A stretch of DNA of 32,187 nt from JBLRWS01 sp047921075 (GTDB taxonomy: Bacteria > Bacteroidota > Rhodothermia > Balneolales > Balneolaceae): positions 1 through 32,187 of the forward strand of contig JBLRWS010000030.1 in the NCBI GenBank assembly GCA_047921075.1, given 5' to 3'. Within the stretch, counting starts at the first letter, position 1; the number at the start of each line of letters is the position of its first letter. Under the pieces are notes generated by a model. The model did no database searches. It saw only the letters and a list, made by a program, of their open reading frames with translations, and was not told the origin of the DNA. Shown here in pieces: positions 24,447 to 32,187 of the stretch. The translations under genes and the position numbers were made by a program.

Positions 24447-25040
24447 ATGACCACAATCGACAACGACGCTAAAAAAATTGCAGGGTGCAGCTTTTCGGTC
24501 TACCCAATGGCCGACCGCTTTGCCCCGCTTATTCTGGATGCGCTTGATAAGGTAAACCGCTCCAAAGTGTGGATGCAGACCGACAGCGTGAGTACCATTG
24601 TGCGCGGGCGTATTCCTCACATTTTTGATGTAACAAGTGCCATTTTCCTCGACATCGCATCAACCGGCGCGCACACCGTATATAGCGCCACCTTTTCCAT
24701 CGGCTGCCCCGGCGATACAGAGGGACACGCCTACATGGCTGAAGATGAGCACGTGATGAACGAAGCTTTTGCAGCGGAGCGCGACCAGCAGGTAACGGCC
24801 AAGTTTGCGCTCTACCCGATGGGGGGCGGCAACTATATGGATACCATCTACGAGCAGATTGAGGCGATGAAAACGGAAGGAGTGGAGGTAGAACTGACCC
24901 ATTACGAAACGATTCTTCGCGGCAAGGCAAGCGATCTGTTCCGCGGGTTGCAACGGGTGTTTGCGGCTACCGATAAGGCGGGTTCAACACACACGGTGAT
25001 GACCGTAACGGTGTCGGCCAACAGTCCTTCCGAATCGTAA
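24447..25040 (+). CDS. ykoF: YkoF-family thiamin/HMP-binding protein
   Basis: A 197-residue protein with two similar halves. AGCSFSVYPMADRF starts the first (residues about 12-90) and AKFALYPMGGGNYMDTIYEQI the second (about 115-192), each an alpha/beta repeat ending in TxTVxxGxP or MTVTVSANSP. This matches the B. subtilis YkoF layout, in which each repeat binds thiamin or hydroxymethylpyrimidine. There is no signal peptide, so it should be cytoplasmic. It is 42 bp after the TonB receptor and shares its TPP riboswitch. It may deliver or buffer the imported pyrimidine, but ykoE, ykoD and ykoC are not adjacent. Confidence 0.9.
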   Translation: MTTIDNDAKKIAGCSFSVYPMADRFAPLILDALDKVNRSKVWMQTDSVSTIVRGRIPHIFDVTSAIFLDIASTGAHTVYSATFSIGCPGDTEGHAYMAEDEHVMNEAFAAERDQQVTAKFALYPMGGGNYMDTIYEQIEAMKTEGVEVELTHYETILRGKASDLFRGLQRVFAATDKAGSTHTVMTVTVSANSPSES

Positions 25041-25138
25041 CGCTCCCGTAGTTAGAGTGTGAATGTGTGGGGGAAAGGTGCTATTTTGGGGCCGTGGTAC
25101 AGCCGTAAACGTTACCCCCTTCACACACTAACATTCCT

Positions 25139-26398
25139 ATGTCCGATTCTTTACGCCGCCCGGTTCAGTTTTGCGCCGTTTCTCTTTTTTTGTGGATGGC
25201 TGCCTGGGGGTGCACCTCCGGTCAAACGGAGCGGGAAGCGCAGCCTGCATCCCTTGAAAATGATGTGCAGTGGCTCTCACAGCCCGATCTGAAAGGCCGT
25301 CTTGCCGGTTCGGAAGGGGAGGCGAAGGCCGCCAACTACATATCAGATCGGTTTCTTGAATCAGGGCTCGCTCCGGCCGGTGAGGATGGTACGTTTCTGC
25401 AGCTTTTTACCCTTTCCGGACCCATGGCCCAGGCGATGGATGCCGAGGGTACGCTGGCCCGGAATGTAGCGGGTGCACTTCGGCCTCTTCAGGAAGATGA
25501 CGAGGTTATCATTGTGGGTGCCCATTACGACTCGCAGGGGATGGGGGGCATCATTTCGATGGATCATGAGAGCGGGGAGCAGCTTCACCCCGGGGCCGAT
25601 GATAACGCCTCGGGTACCGCTGTGTTGATGGAACTTGCCCGACAGTTTAGCGCAAAACCGATCGATAAAAATATTCTGTTTGTGGCATTCTCGGGTGAAG
25701 AGCTCGGCCTGCTTGGATCGCGCCATTTTGTACGCAATATGGATCTGCGCTCCGACCGGATTGTGGCGATGATCAACCTCGATATGGTGGGGCGGATGGA
25801 AGGGAATGAGCTTACGATCTTTGGCACGGAAAGCGCGGAGTTGTGGAGCACGATTTTGGATCAGGCCCCCGATGATACACTTCGTATTGAACGTGTGCCA
25901 TCGGGATCAGGAGCAAGTGATCATACCTCATTCTTCGAGGCCGGCATTCCCGTGCTGCACTATTTTACCGGGATTCATCCACAGTATCATCGGCCGGAAG
26001 ATACCGTTGATCTGCTGAATGTGGCCGGAATGCACGCTATTGCCCGCCATGTTTCGGGCGTTATTCGGGAGCTCGACACGGTCTCTGCTTCTGATATGGA
26101 GTTTGCCGGTACCGCCCGCCGACAAAGCCCACCCATGGATTTTGACGGCCCTACACTTGGGGTGCTGCCCGATTACAGTTTTGGAGGAGATGGATTCCGC
26201 ATTGACGGAGTGCAACCGGGAAGCGCTGCCGACCGTGCCGGCTTGCTGGCGGGTGATGTGATTGTGCGCATTGGCGGCAATCGCGTTGGCGATATTTATG
26301 GATACATGGAGGCCCTAAATCGGTTCTCGGCCGGCGATCAGACCGTTATTCGCATCCGGCGCAACGGGACGGAAGAATCGGTTGATGTGCAATTTTAA
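25139..26398 (+). CDS. M28 metallopeptidase-PDZ lipoprotein
   Basis: A 419-residue zinc aminopeptidase anchored as a lipoprotein (signal to Cys25, lipobox AAWGC). The M28 catalytic set is complete: His129 (GAHYDSQG), Asp154 (PGADDNASG), Glu187 general base and Glu188 (FSGEELGLLGS), Asp215 (INLDMVG) and His284 (QYHRPEDT). Residues about 330-419 form a PDZ domain (GVLPDYSFGGDGFRIDGVQPGSAADRAGLLAGDVI), which may position substrates or partners. It probably degrades peptides in the periplasm or at the outer membrane. The TPR lipoprotein gene follows 12 bp later and is likely co-transcribed. Confidence 0.94.
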   Translation: MSDSLRRPVQFCAVSLFLWMAAWGCTSGQTEREAQPASLENDVQWLSQPDLKGRLAGSEGEAKAANYISDRFLESGLAPAGEDGTFLQLFTLSGPMAQAMDAEGTLARNVAGALRPLQEDDEVIIVGAHYDSQGMGGIISMDHESGEQLHPGADDNASGTAVLMELARQFSAKPIDKNILFVAFSGEELGLLGSRHFVRNMDLRSDRIVAMINLDMVGRMEGNELTIFGTESAELWSTILDQAPDDTLRIERVPSGSGASDHTSFFEAGIPVLHYFTGIHPQYHRPEDTVDLLNVAGMHAIARHVSGVIRELDTVSASDMEFAGTARRQSPPMDFDGPTLGVLPDYSFGGDGFRIDGVQPGSAADRAGLLAGDVIVRIGGNRVGDIYGYMEALNRFSAGDQTVIRIRRNGTEESVDVQF

Positions 26399-26410
26399 TC
26401 AAATCTAAAA

Positions 26411-27433
26411 ATGGGAGCGGTGATGGGGAAAATGACGAACGGGACAACAAAAAGCAGCGGGAAAGGAGAGCCAACAATTACCGGAATGATTCCGCGACTG
26501 GCACTGCTGCTGATGGCCGGGTGGCTGGCTGTAGCCTGCGGCGATACACATGAACTGCGTCCACTGCCGGGCCATGCACAGGCCATTTCGATGCTGGGGG
26601 ATACGCTGTACAAACCGGAGCTGACACCCGAAGAGTTTGACCGGCATAACGCCAACCTGCTGGAAGCGGTGAGCAATTACCGCATGGACCCCGAAGAGCC
26701 GGATCATTTGATCTGGCTGGGGCGGCGAACGGCCTATTTGGGCGAGTATCGCGAGGCGGTGCGCGTGTTTGGCGAGGGTATATTCAAACATCCGGATGAA
26801 CCACGCCTCTACCGCCATCGTGGCCACCGGTACATCACACTGCGACTGTTCGACCGCGCCATTGCCGATTTCGAAGCCGCCGAACAGCTGATGCGTAATC
26901 GTCCCGATGCCGTAGAACCCGATGGCCTGCCCAACGAATTAAATCAGCCCACAAGCACACTCAAATCGAACGTGTGGTATCACAAAGGGCTGGCCCATTA
27001 TTTGAAAGGGGATTATTCCTCCGCTGTCGATTCGTACGAAAAAGCACTGACCCTGGAGCTGACGGATGATATGCGCATCGCGACGCTCTACTGGTATTAC
27101 ATGGCGTTGAAGCGAAACGGCAACGATGAGCTGGCCGGTGAAATAATCCGCGACATTACTCCCGATCTGGAGCTGATCGAAAACGAGGTGTACCTGAACC
27201 TGCTGCTGGTTTTCAACGGTGTGTTTGACGCGGAGCGGCTTATGTTGAATGATGGGGATGCGTTATCAAACGCTACCATGGGCTACGGACTCGGAAACTG
27301 GCACTATATGAACGGACGTGAGGAGCGGGCGTTCGAAATCTGGGAGCAGGTGCTGGATGGGGGCAACTGGCCCGCCTTTGGCTACATTGCCGCCGAAGCG
27401 GAGGTGGCGATGGTTTCGGGGGTGGAGTGGTGA
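26411..27433 (+). CDS. TPR-repeat lipoprotein
   Basis: A 340-residue protein from the ATG at 26411. The ATG at 26486 (Met26) gives a better lipoprotein signal, MIPRLALLLMAGWLAVAC, and is the likelier true start. The mature part contains tetratricopeptide-like helix pairs: DHLIWLGRRTAYLGEYREAVRVFGEGI, RLYRHRGHRYITLRLFDRAIADFEAAEQL and SNVWYHKGLAHYLKGDYSSAVDSYEKAL are each one repeat. No enzymatic motif is seen, so a scaffold or adaptor role is inferred. It directly follows the M28 peptidase gene. The stop codon is fused to a GAGTA-type repeat block. Confidence 0.85.
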   Translation: MGAVMGKMTNGTTKSSGKGEPTITGMIPRLALLLMAGWLAVACGDTHELRPLPGHAQAISMLGDTLYKPELTPEEFDRHNANLLEAVSNYRMDPEEPDHLIWLGRRTAYLGEYREAVRVFGEGIFKHPDEPRLYRHRGHRYITLRLFDRAIADFEAAEQLMRNRPDAVEPDGLPNELNQPTSTLKSNVWYHKGLAHYLKGDYSSAVDSYEKALTLELTDDMRIATLYWYYMALKRNGNDELAGEIIRDITPDLELIENEVYLNLLLVFNGVFDAERLMLNDGDALSNATMGYGLGNWHYMNGREERAFEIWEQVLDGGNWPAFGYIAAEAEVAMVSGVEW

Positions 27434-27470
27434 GTAGTGAGTAGTGAGTATTGAGTATTGAGTAGTGAGT
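27431..27470. repeat. GAGTA-type repeat after the TPR gene
   Basis: A run of GAGTAGTGAGTA and GAGTATTGAGTA units begins at the stop codon of the TPR lipoprotein gene and extends about 40 bp. It is the same motif family as in the hisG-hisD spacer. It lies in the convergent gap between the TPR and ABC-F genes, where no terminator hairpin with a T-run was found. Confidence 0.85.
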
Positions 27471-27554
27471 GGGGAGATTTTTGGCGATGGTAAAATGGGT
27501 GTCAATATGGTAATGGGCGTATCTTCTTCAACAATTTTATCTTTTTCGCGGCCC

Positions 27555-29504
27555 TTACCCATTCTCAAAGAACTCGATTCGTCCTGCTACTTCTTCCCAT
27601 TTTGAAAGCAGCTCGCCCAACTCCTGCTTGATCGATTCATATTCGAGGGAGATTTCTTTGACCGTCTCCGGGTCATCATAAAAAGTGCTGTCTGCCATCG
27701 TTGTTTCAATCTCTTCTTTGCGTGTTTCAAGCTCTTCGATGGATGATTCGATGGAGGCGAGCCGTTTTTTAAGAGGTTTCACTTTGGCAGAAAGTGCATT
27801 ACGGCGTTCCGCTTCGAGGCGACGCTGCTCTTTACGGCTGAGTCCGTTGTCAGCTTGTTGTGATGATTGGGCATCATTTGCTTGCTCTTCGTTACGCTCT
27901 TCCTGCTTTTTGCTCAGGTAATAACTCACATTGCCGAGCCAGGTCTTAATATATCCCGGTTGTATTTCGAGGGTTTTGTTCACAATGGGGTCCAGAAAAT
28001 CGCGGTCGTGCGATACGATCATGAGTGTACCATCAAACTGTATCAGTGCTTGTTGCAGGATGGTTTTCGACTGCATATCCAGGTGATTTGTCGGCTCATC
28101 AAAGATGAGGAAATTTCCGGGCGAGAGCAGCATTTTGGCCAGGGCCACACGGCTTTTCTCACCGCCGGAGAGCACTTTTACCGGTTTGTGTACATCATCA
28201 CCGGTAAACAGAAACGATCCCAATATGGTGCGAAGCCGGGTTTCGCTGGCATCAGATCCGGCACTTTGCAGTTCTTCAAGCGGGGTGGCGCCGGGCTGCA
28301 GCTCCTCTGATTGATGCTGGGCAAAGTAGCCGCAGGTTACATTATACCCAAGTTCCCGTTTGCCATCGGTTAAGGGCTCCTCGCCGGCCAGAATTCGTAT
28401 GAGTGTTGATTTTCCGGCTCCGTTGGGTCCCACCACGGCAATCTTATCCCCTCGTTCTACTTCGTAATCCATCCCGTCAAATACGGTGTGGTCGCCATAT
28501 TTTTTTACAAGCTGTTGAAGCTTAATCACCACTTGTCCCGATCGCTCCGGAGGCGGAAAATGGAATGCAATATCGGCCTGCTCTTCGTCCAGCTCAATTT
28601 CGTCCAGCTTTTCGAGCTGTTTGATGCGGCTTTGAACCTGCTTCGCTTTGGTGGCTTTGTAGCGGAATCGATCAATAAATTCCTGTGTCTGTTTGATCTC
28701 TTTTTGCTGGTTTTCGTACTTCTTTTTGAGAAGCTCTTTCTGTTCGGCTGCTTTTTTCTCGTAAAAGGTGTAGTTGCCGGCAAAATCGTCCAGCTCACCG
28801 CTTCGCAGAGCCAGTGTACGTTTGGTAACCGTATCAAGAAAGGCGCGGTCGTGCGATACGATGATGACCGCTCCCTCATACTGAATCAAAAAGTTTTCGA
28901 TCCATTGCAGCGATTCAATATCCAGGTGGTTGGTCGGCTCATCAAGCAGCAGGTAGGTGGGGCGGGTGAGCAGCAATTTGGTAAGGGCAATACGCATCAA
29001 CCATCCCCCGCTAAATTCATGCACGGGGCGGGTCAGGTCTGCTTTTGAAAAGCCGAGACCGCTGAGCATCCGTTCAATATCAGAAGGCAGCGCATACGCT
29101 CCATGTTGTTCCAGCGCGGTTTGGGTGGCGCCGAATGCCTCGAGTGCATCGGTATGTTCGCGGCTGCCTGGTGTGAGCGTTTCCAGTTTTTGTTGTAAAT
29201 GAGCGGCCTTGCTGCGCAGCTCCAGAACATGGGGAAAGGCGCGTTCGGTCTCCTCAAAAACGGTCAGGTTCTCGCCCGGCTCCACCCCATCTTGCGGCAG
29301 ATAGCCCACCGTGGTGTCGTTACTCATCTTGATGGTGCCGGAATCGGGCACCACCTCGCCGGCAATCACCTTTAGAAGGGTCGATTTACCCGCGCCGTTC
29401 GGACCAACAAGCCCGATCCGTTCTCCCGGATTGATGATGGTGCTAAGCGATTTAAAAAGCGGGCGTTCCCCAAAATGGAGAGAGATGTTTTGAAGCTGAA
29501 GCAA
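27555..29504 (-). CDS. ABC-F family ATPase
   Basis: A 649-residue protein with two ABC ATPase domains and no membrane segment, typical of ribosome-associated ABC-F factors. Domain 1 has Walker A GPNGAGKST (about 35-43), the signature FSGGWLMRI and LLLDEPTNHLD. A charged linker (KKKYENQQKEIKQTQEFIDRFRYKATKAKQVQSRI) is the P-site tRNA-interaction motif region. Domain 2 has GPNGAGKST, LSGGEKSRV and FDEPTNHLD. A Glu/Lys-rich coiled coil closes the C-terminus (from about residue 545), as in Uup-like members. The start is TTG at 29502-29504 (MLQLQNISLHFGERPLF); an in-frame stop lies seven codons upstream and no ATG lies between. It is divergent from the sialidase-like lipoprotein gene. Confidence 0.93.
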   Translation of the reverse strand: MLQLQNISLHFGERPLFKSLSTIINPGERIGLVGPNGAGKSTLLKVIAGEVVPDSGTIKMSNDTTVGYLPQDGVEPGENLTVFEETERAFPHVLELRSKAAHLQQKLETLTPGSREHTDALEAFGATQTALEQHGAYALPSDIERMLSGLGFSKADLTRPVHEFSGGWLMRIALTKLLLTRPTYLLLDEPTNHLDIESLQWIENFLIQYEGAVIIVSHDRAFLDTVTKRTLALRSGELDDFAGNYTFYEKKAAEQKELLKKKYENQQKEIKQTQEFIDRFRYKATKAKQVQSRIKQLEKLDEIELDEEQADIAFHFPPPERSGQVVIKLQQLVKKYGDHTVFDGMDYEVERGDKIAVVGPNGAGKSTLIRILAGEEPLTDGKRELGYNVTCGYFAQHQSEELQPGATPLEELQSAGSDASETRLRTILGSFLFTGDDVHKPVKVLSGGEKSRVALAKMLLSPGNFLIFDEPTNHLDMQSKTILQQALIQFDGTLMIVSHDRDFLDPIVNKTLEIQPGYIKTWLGNVSYYLSKKQEERNEEQANDAQSSQQADNGLSRKEQRRLEAERRNALSAKVKPLKKRLASIESSIEELETRKEEIETTMADSTFYDDPETVKEISLEYESIKQELGELLSKWEEVAGRIEFFENG

Positions 29505-29621
29505 CGGGCAGGGGTTAGGATGTTAGCATTTGCTCGGTTATTTTTAAGCCGAAAACAGACCGGCATGCCGGCCGGTTGCAGTAAAAATACCAAGGATCGG
29601 TACCCCATAAAAACAAACCTG

Positions 29622-30854
29622 ATGATCAATTTGAAAAAAACATGGTTTGGGCTGTTGATGAGTGTTTTTGTTCTCTCATGCGGCTCTGAATTTCAACAGC
29701 CGGCGTTTGAGCTGGGCATGAACAATCCGGCCGAAACCGGCACGCGCTATCCCGCTCTGCATGCGCACAAAGACGGGCGCATAACCATGAGCTGGCTGAT
29801 GAGTATTGAAGAACGCCTCTTTGCTATGCAAACGACGTCGTACAAGGATGGACGATGGACACCGGTGCGAACGGTGCAGATGGCAGACGATTTTTTTGTG
29901 AACTGGGCCGACTTTCCCTCGGCGGTTTCCTATCAGGATGAACTGGTAGCGGCACATTGGCTCAAGAAAATAGAAGGTGGGCCCTATGCTTATGATGTGC
30001 AGATCGCTTTTCCTGCAGATGAGCGATACTGGCAAGATCCCATCACCCCGCATAACGACGGCACACCAACCGAGCACGGATTTGTGAGCATGCAGCCACT
30101 GGGCCCCGATCGGGTTCTGGCTGTTTGGCTCGACGGGCGCCACACCCACGGCCGTGATCATGGCGACTACGAAAATATGGACATGGCGATGACGCTGCGT
30201 TCGGCAGAGATTTCGGCCGATGGCACCATCGAGCATCCCCGGGAAATTGATGCTGCCGTGTGCGATTGCTGCCAGACCGATCTGATTTTGACCGAAAACG
30301 GTGCGCTTGCTGTGTACCGCAACCGCACGGAAGACGAAATCCGCGATATTTCCATTGCCCGATACGATTTGGATACCCGTCAATGGTCCGACCCGGTGCC
30401 GGTTCATAACGACGGATGGCAGATTATGGCCTGTCCCGTAAACGGCCCGCGCATTGCCGCCGATGGCGATCGTGTAGCGGTGATCTGGTATACCGTTGCC
30501 GATGGGGATGGGCGGGTGCTGCTGGCGCGGTCGGCCGATGGGGGTGAAACGTTTGATGAGCCGATCGAAATTGCATCGCAATATACGCTTGGCCGTGTGG
30601 ATCTGGCAATGGGGCGTGAAGGCGTTATCCACACAAGCTGGATGGAATCCACGGATGAGATCGGCTATATTATGACACGCCGGGTGATGCCCGATGGCAC
30701 ACTCGACAATCCGGTTTTGGTGGGAAGCACATCATCGAGCCGGCGGAGCGGGTTTCCTCGAATGGCCCGCACCGGTAACGAACTTATTTTTGCCTGGACC
30801 CAAACCGATCCGTTTATCCGCGTGCGTACAGCCCGAATGGAACTCGGTGAGTAG
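29622..30854 (+). CDS. sialidase-like (BNR/Asp-box fold) lipoprotein
   Basis: A 410-residue predicted lipoprotein. The ATG at 29622 gives a good signal, MINLKKTWFGLLMSVFVLSC with Cys20; an upstream in-frame ATG at 29475 overlaps the ABC-F gene and lacks signal character. The body is all beta, with repeated WxDxR-like and LARSADGGETFDEPI strands; the last contains an Asp-box (SxDxGxTF). It also has a CDCC motif (AAVCDCCQTDLIL) paired with GWQIMACPVNGPRIAADG, found together in a Bacteroidota sialidase-fold family. No sialidase catalytic Arg triad can be assigned with confidence, so function is open. It lies 39 bp before the M19 dipeptidase gene. Confidence 0.83.
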   Translation: MINLKKTWFGLLMSVFVLSCGSEFQQPAFELGMNNPAETGTRYPALHAHKDGRITMSWLMSIEERLFAMQTTSYKDGRWTPVRTVQMADDFFVNWADFPSAVSYQDELVAAHWLKKIEGGPYAYDVQIAFPADERYWQDPITPHNDGTPTEHGFVSMQPLGPDRVLAVWLDGRHTHGRDHGDYENMDMAMTLRSAEISADGTIEHPREIDAAVCDCCQTDLILTENGALAVYRNRTEDEIRDISIARYDLDTRQWSDPVPVHNDGWQIMACPVNGPRIAADGDRVAVIWYTVADGDGRVLLARSADGGETFDEPIEIASQYTLGRVDLAMGREGVIHTSWMESTDEIGYIMTRRVMPDGTLDNPVLVGSTSSSRRSGFPRMARTGNELIFAWTQTDPFIRVRTARMELGE

Positions 30855-30893
30855 CGGCCGGGCCTCTATCAACACGAAAAACAACCCAAGGTT

Positions 30894-32165
30894 ATGTATC
30901 AAAAAACGGTTCAAACTCTTCTCGTTTTATTTTTGTCGCTTTTATTGGCCGGGTGCGGAGCACTCTCTGCCCAAACGGCCGACGATCCCTATCGCCAGCA
31001 AGCCATTGACATTCTGGAGCGAGTGCCGCTCTTTGATGGCCATAACGACACTCCCTGGCAATACCGAAACCGGGTTGGGTACAAGTTCTCGGAACTTGAT
31101 TTTTTTGACACCACCCATCTCGATCGCCCTATGCACACCGATATTCCCCGCCTTCGCGAAGGCCGTGTGGGTGCGCAGTGGTGGTCGGTGTATGTGAGTG
31201 CCAACCAGCCCGAGCCCGATGCGGTAAAGCAGACCATGGAGCAGATCGATTTTGTGCACCGGCTGGTTGAGCGCTATCCCGATCACTTTGAGCTGGCGCT
31301 TACCGCAGATGATGTGGAGCGGATTTTTGCGGATGGTAAAATCGCCTCGCTGATCGGGATGGAAGGCGGCCACTCCATCAATAACTCACTGGCGGTGCTG
31401 CGCATGTTTCACCGGCTTGGTGCACGCTATATGACCATTACCCATGGCCGTACACTCGATTGGGCCGATGCCGCCGGCGATACGCCGCGCCATGGCGGGC
31501 TCACCGCGTTTGGCGAAGAGGTGATACGCGAAATGAACCGCCTCGGTATGGTGGTAGATCTTTCGCACGTCACACCCGAAACGATGAAAGATGCACTGCG
31601 TGTAACCGAGGCTCCGGTGATGTTTTCGCACTCCAATGCGCTGGCGCTGTCGGGCCACCCGCGTAACGTGCCGGATGATGTGCTGGATTTGACCAAAGAG
31701 AATGGAGGCATTGTGATGGTTACCTTTGTGGAAACCTTTACCTCGGAGGAGCGCCGCCGGTTTTTTGCCGAACGAAACGCCTATCGGAGCCGTGTGGAGT
31801 ACCTGAACCCGGGACGCCCGGAGGTTGTGAACCGGCTGATGGAGGAGTGGGACGCCGAGCACGAGGCGCCCAAATCAACACTGGAGCAGGTGGCCGATCA
31901 TATCGACCATATCAAAAACCGAATTGGAGCGGAGCATGTTGGCATTGGCGGGGACTATGACGGCATTTCATCGCTGCCGCTTGGCCTCGAGGATGTAACC
32001 ACCTACCCCGATCTCTTTGCAGAATTGCTGCGCCGCGGCTATACCGAAGCGGAGCTTGAGCTGATTGCCGGCCGCAATATGCTGCGTGTATTACGTGGGG
32101 TAGAAGCCACAGCGGCTCGTTTACAGCAGGAAAGAGGGCCTTCGGAGGTGTTGATTACGGATTAG
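30894..32165 (+). CDS. M19 membrane dipeptidase-family lipoprotein
   Basis: A 423-residue zinc dipeptidase of the renal dipeptidase family, anchored as a lipoprotein (signal to Cys21, lipobox LLAGC). Zinc ligands are His50 and Asp52 (DGHND), Glu157 (GMEGGHS), His225 (VDLSH) and His246 (FSHSN); VGIGGDYDGI near residue 350 is the C-terminal conserved loop. The family cleaves L-Xaa-L/D-Xaa dipeptides. It probably recycles peptides in the envelope. It is 39 bp after the sialidase-like gene and likely co-transcribed. The stop is followed 12 bp later by a GAGTA-type repeat. Confidence 0.95.
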   Translation: MYQKTVQTLLVLFLSLLLAGCGALSAQTADDPYRQQAIDILERVPLFDGHNDTPWQYRNRVGYKFSELDFFDTTHLDRPMHTDIPRLREGRVGAQWWSVYVSANQPEPDAVKQTMEQIDFVHRLVERYPDHFELALTADDVERIFADGKIASLIGMEGGHSINNSLAVLRMFHRLGARYMTITHGRTLDWADAAGDTPRHGGLTAFGEEVIREMNRLGMVVDLSHVTPETMKDALRVTEAPVMFSHSNALALSGHPRNVPDDVLDLTKENGGIVMVTFVETFTSEERRRFFAERNAYRSRVEYLNPGRPEVVNRLMEEWDAEHEAPKSTLEQVADHIDHIKNRIGAEHVGIGGDYDGISSLPLGLEDVTTYPDLFAELLRRGYTEAELELIAGRNMLRVLRGVEATAARLQQERGPSEVLITD

Positions 32166-32176
32166 GGTTGCGTTCA

Positions 32177-32187
32177 GAGTATTGAGT
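32177..32187. repeat. start of a GAGTA-type repeat at the right edge
   Basis: GAGTATTGAGT begins 12 bp after the M19 stop codon and runs to the end of the window. It matches the motif of the blocks at 4981 and 27431, so a third copy is likely cut off by the window edge. Confidence 0.6.

Noticed and set aside
29475..29621. 49-codon upstream extension of the sialidase-like protein
   Set aside because: It overlaps the start of the ABC-F gene and hides a good lipoprotein signal that begins at 29622.

Overview
The window most likely comes from a Bacteroidota-type bacterium, with the Balneolota/Rhodothermota branch as the best guess. The reasons are several lipoproteins with clear lipoboxes, two 6-bladed beta-propeller lipoproteins carrying the GxGxGPGE(F/Y) motif, a TonB-dependent receptor with an N-terminal carboxypeptidase-regulatory-like domain, weak or absent Shine-Dalgarno sequences, and promoters matching TAnnTTTG (the Bacteroidota -7 element). 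This is inference; there is no rRNA gene to settle it. A run of 100 Ns at 3573-3672 marks a scaffold gap.

Region 1 (1-6154, minus strand) is a histidine biosynthesis operon in the order hisG-hisD-hisC-hisB-hisH-hisA, with hisA running off the left edge. Its spacers are long and several carry repeats: GAGTAnTGAGTA repeats after hisG, a compound palindrome between hisB and hisH, and the N gap between hisD and hisC. Upstream of hisG, just after a terminator, is a 30-codon reading frame with 8 His codons. It is a strong candidate for a his leader peptide controlling the operon by attenuation. HisB has a shortened N-terminal region resembling a decayed HAD phosphatase fused to a complete IGPD domain.

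Region 2 (6179-11737) holds a DUF4382 lipoprotein with an Asp/Asn/Gly repeat tail, a degraded PIN-toxin-like fragment, threonine synthase, methylglyoxal synthase, a multidomain adenylate cyclase (SRPBCC-like, zinc ribbon, class III catalytic domain) and nucleoside diphosphate kinase with a strong terminator.

Region 3 (11899-19442) has two tandem beta-propeller lipoproteins, fabF, a structured intergenic element, a large unrecognised 498-residue protein, a divergent pair of tiny membrane proteins and an MFS transporter.

Region 4 (19536-25040) has a zinc alcohol dehydrogenase, exported MsrA with a DUF2911 protein, and a thiamin-acquisition operon. That operon has a promoter, a TPP riboswitch, a TonB-dependent receptor and a YkoF-type thiamin/HMP-binding protein.

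Region 5 (25139-32187) holds envelope proteins: an M28 peptidase-PDZ lipoprotein, a TPR lipoprotein, a sialidase-like-fold lipoprotein and an M19 dipeptidase lipoprotein, plus an ABC-F ATPase on the opposite strand. The same GAGTA-type repeats reappear directly after gene ends at 27431 and at the right edge.
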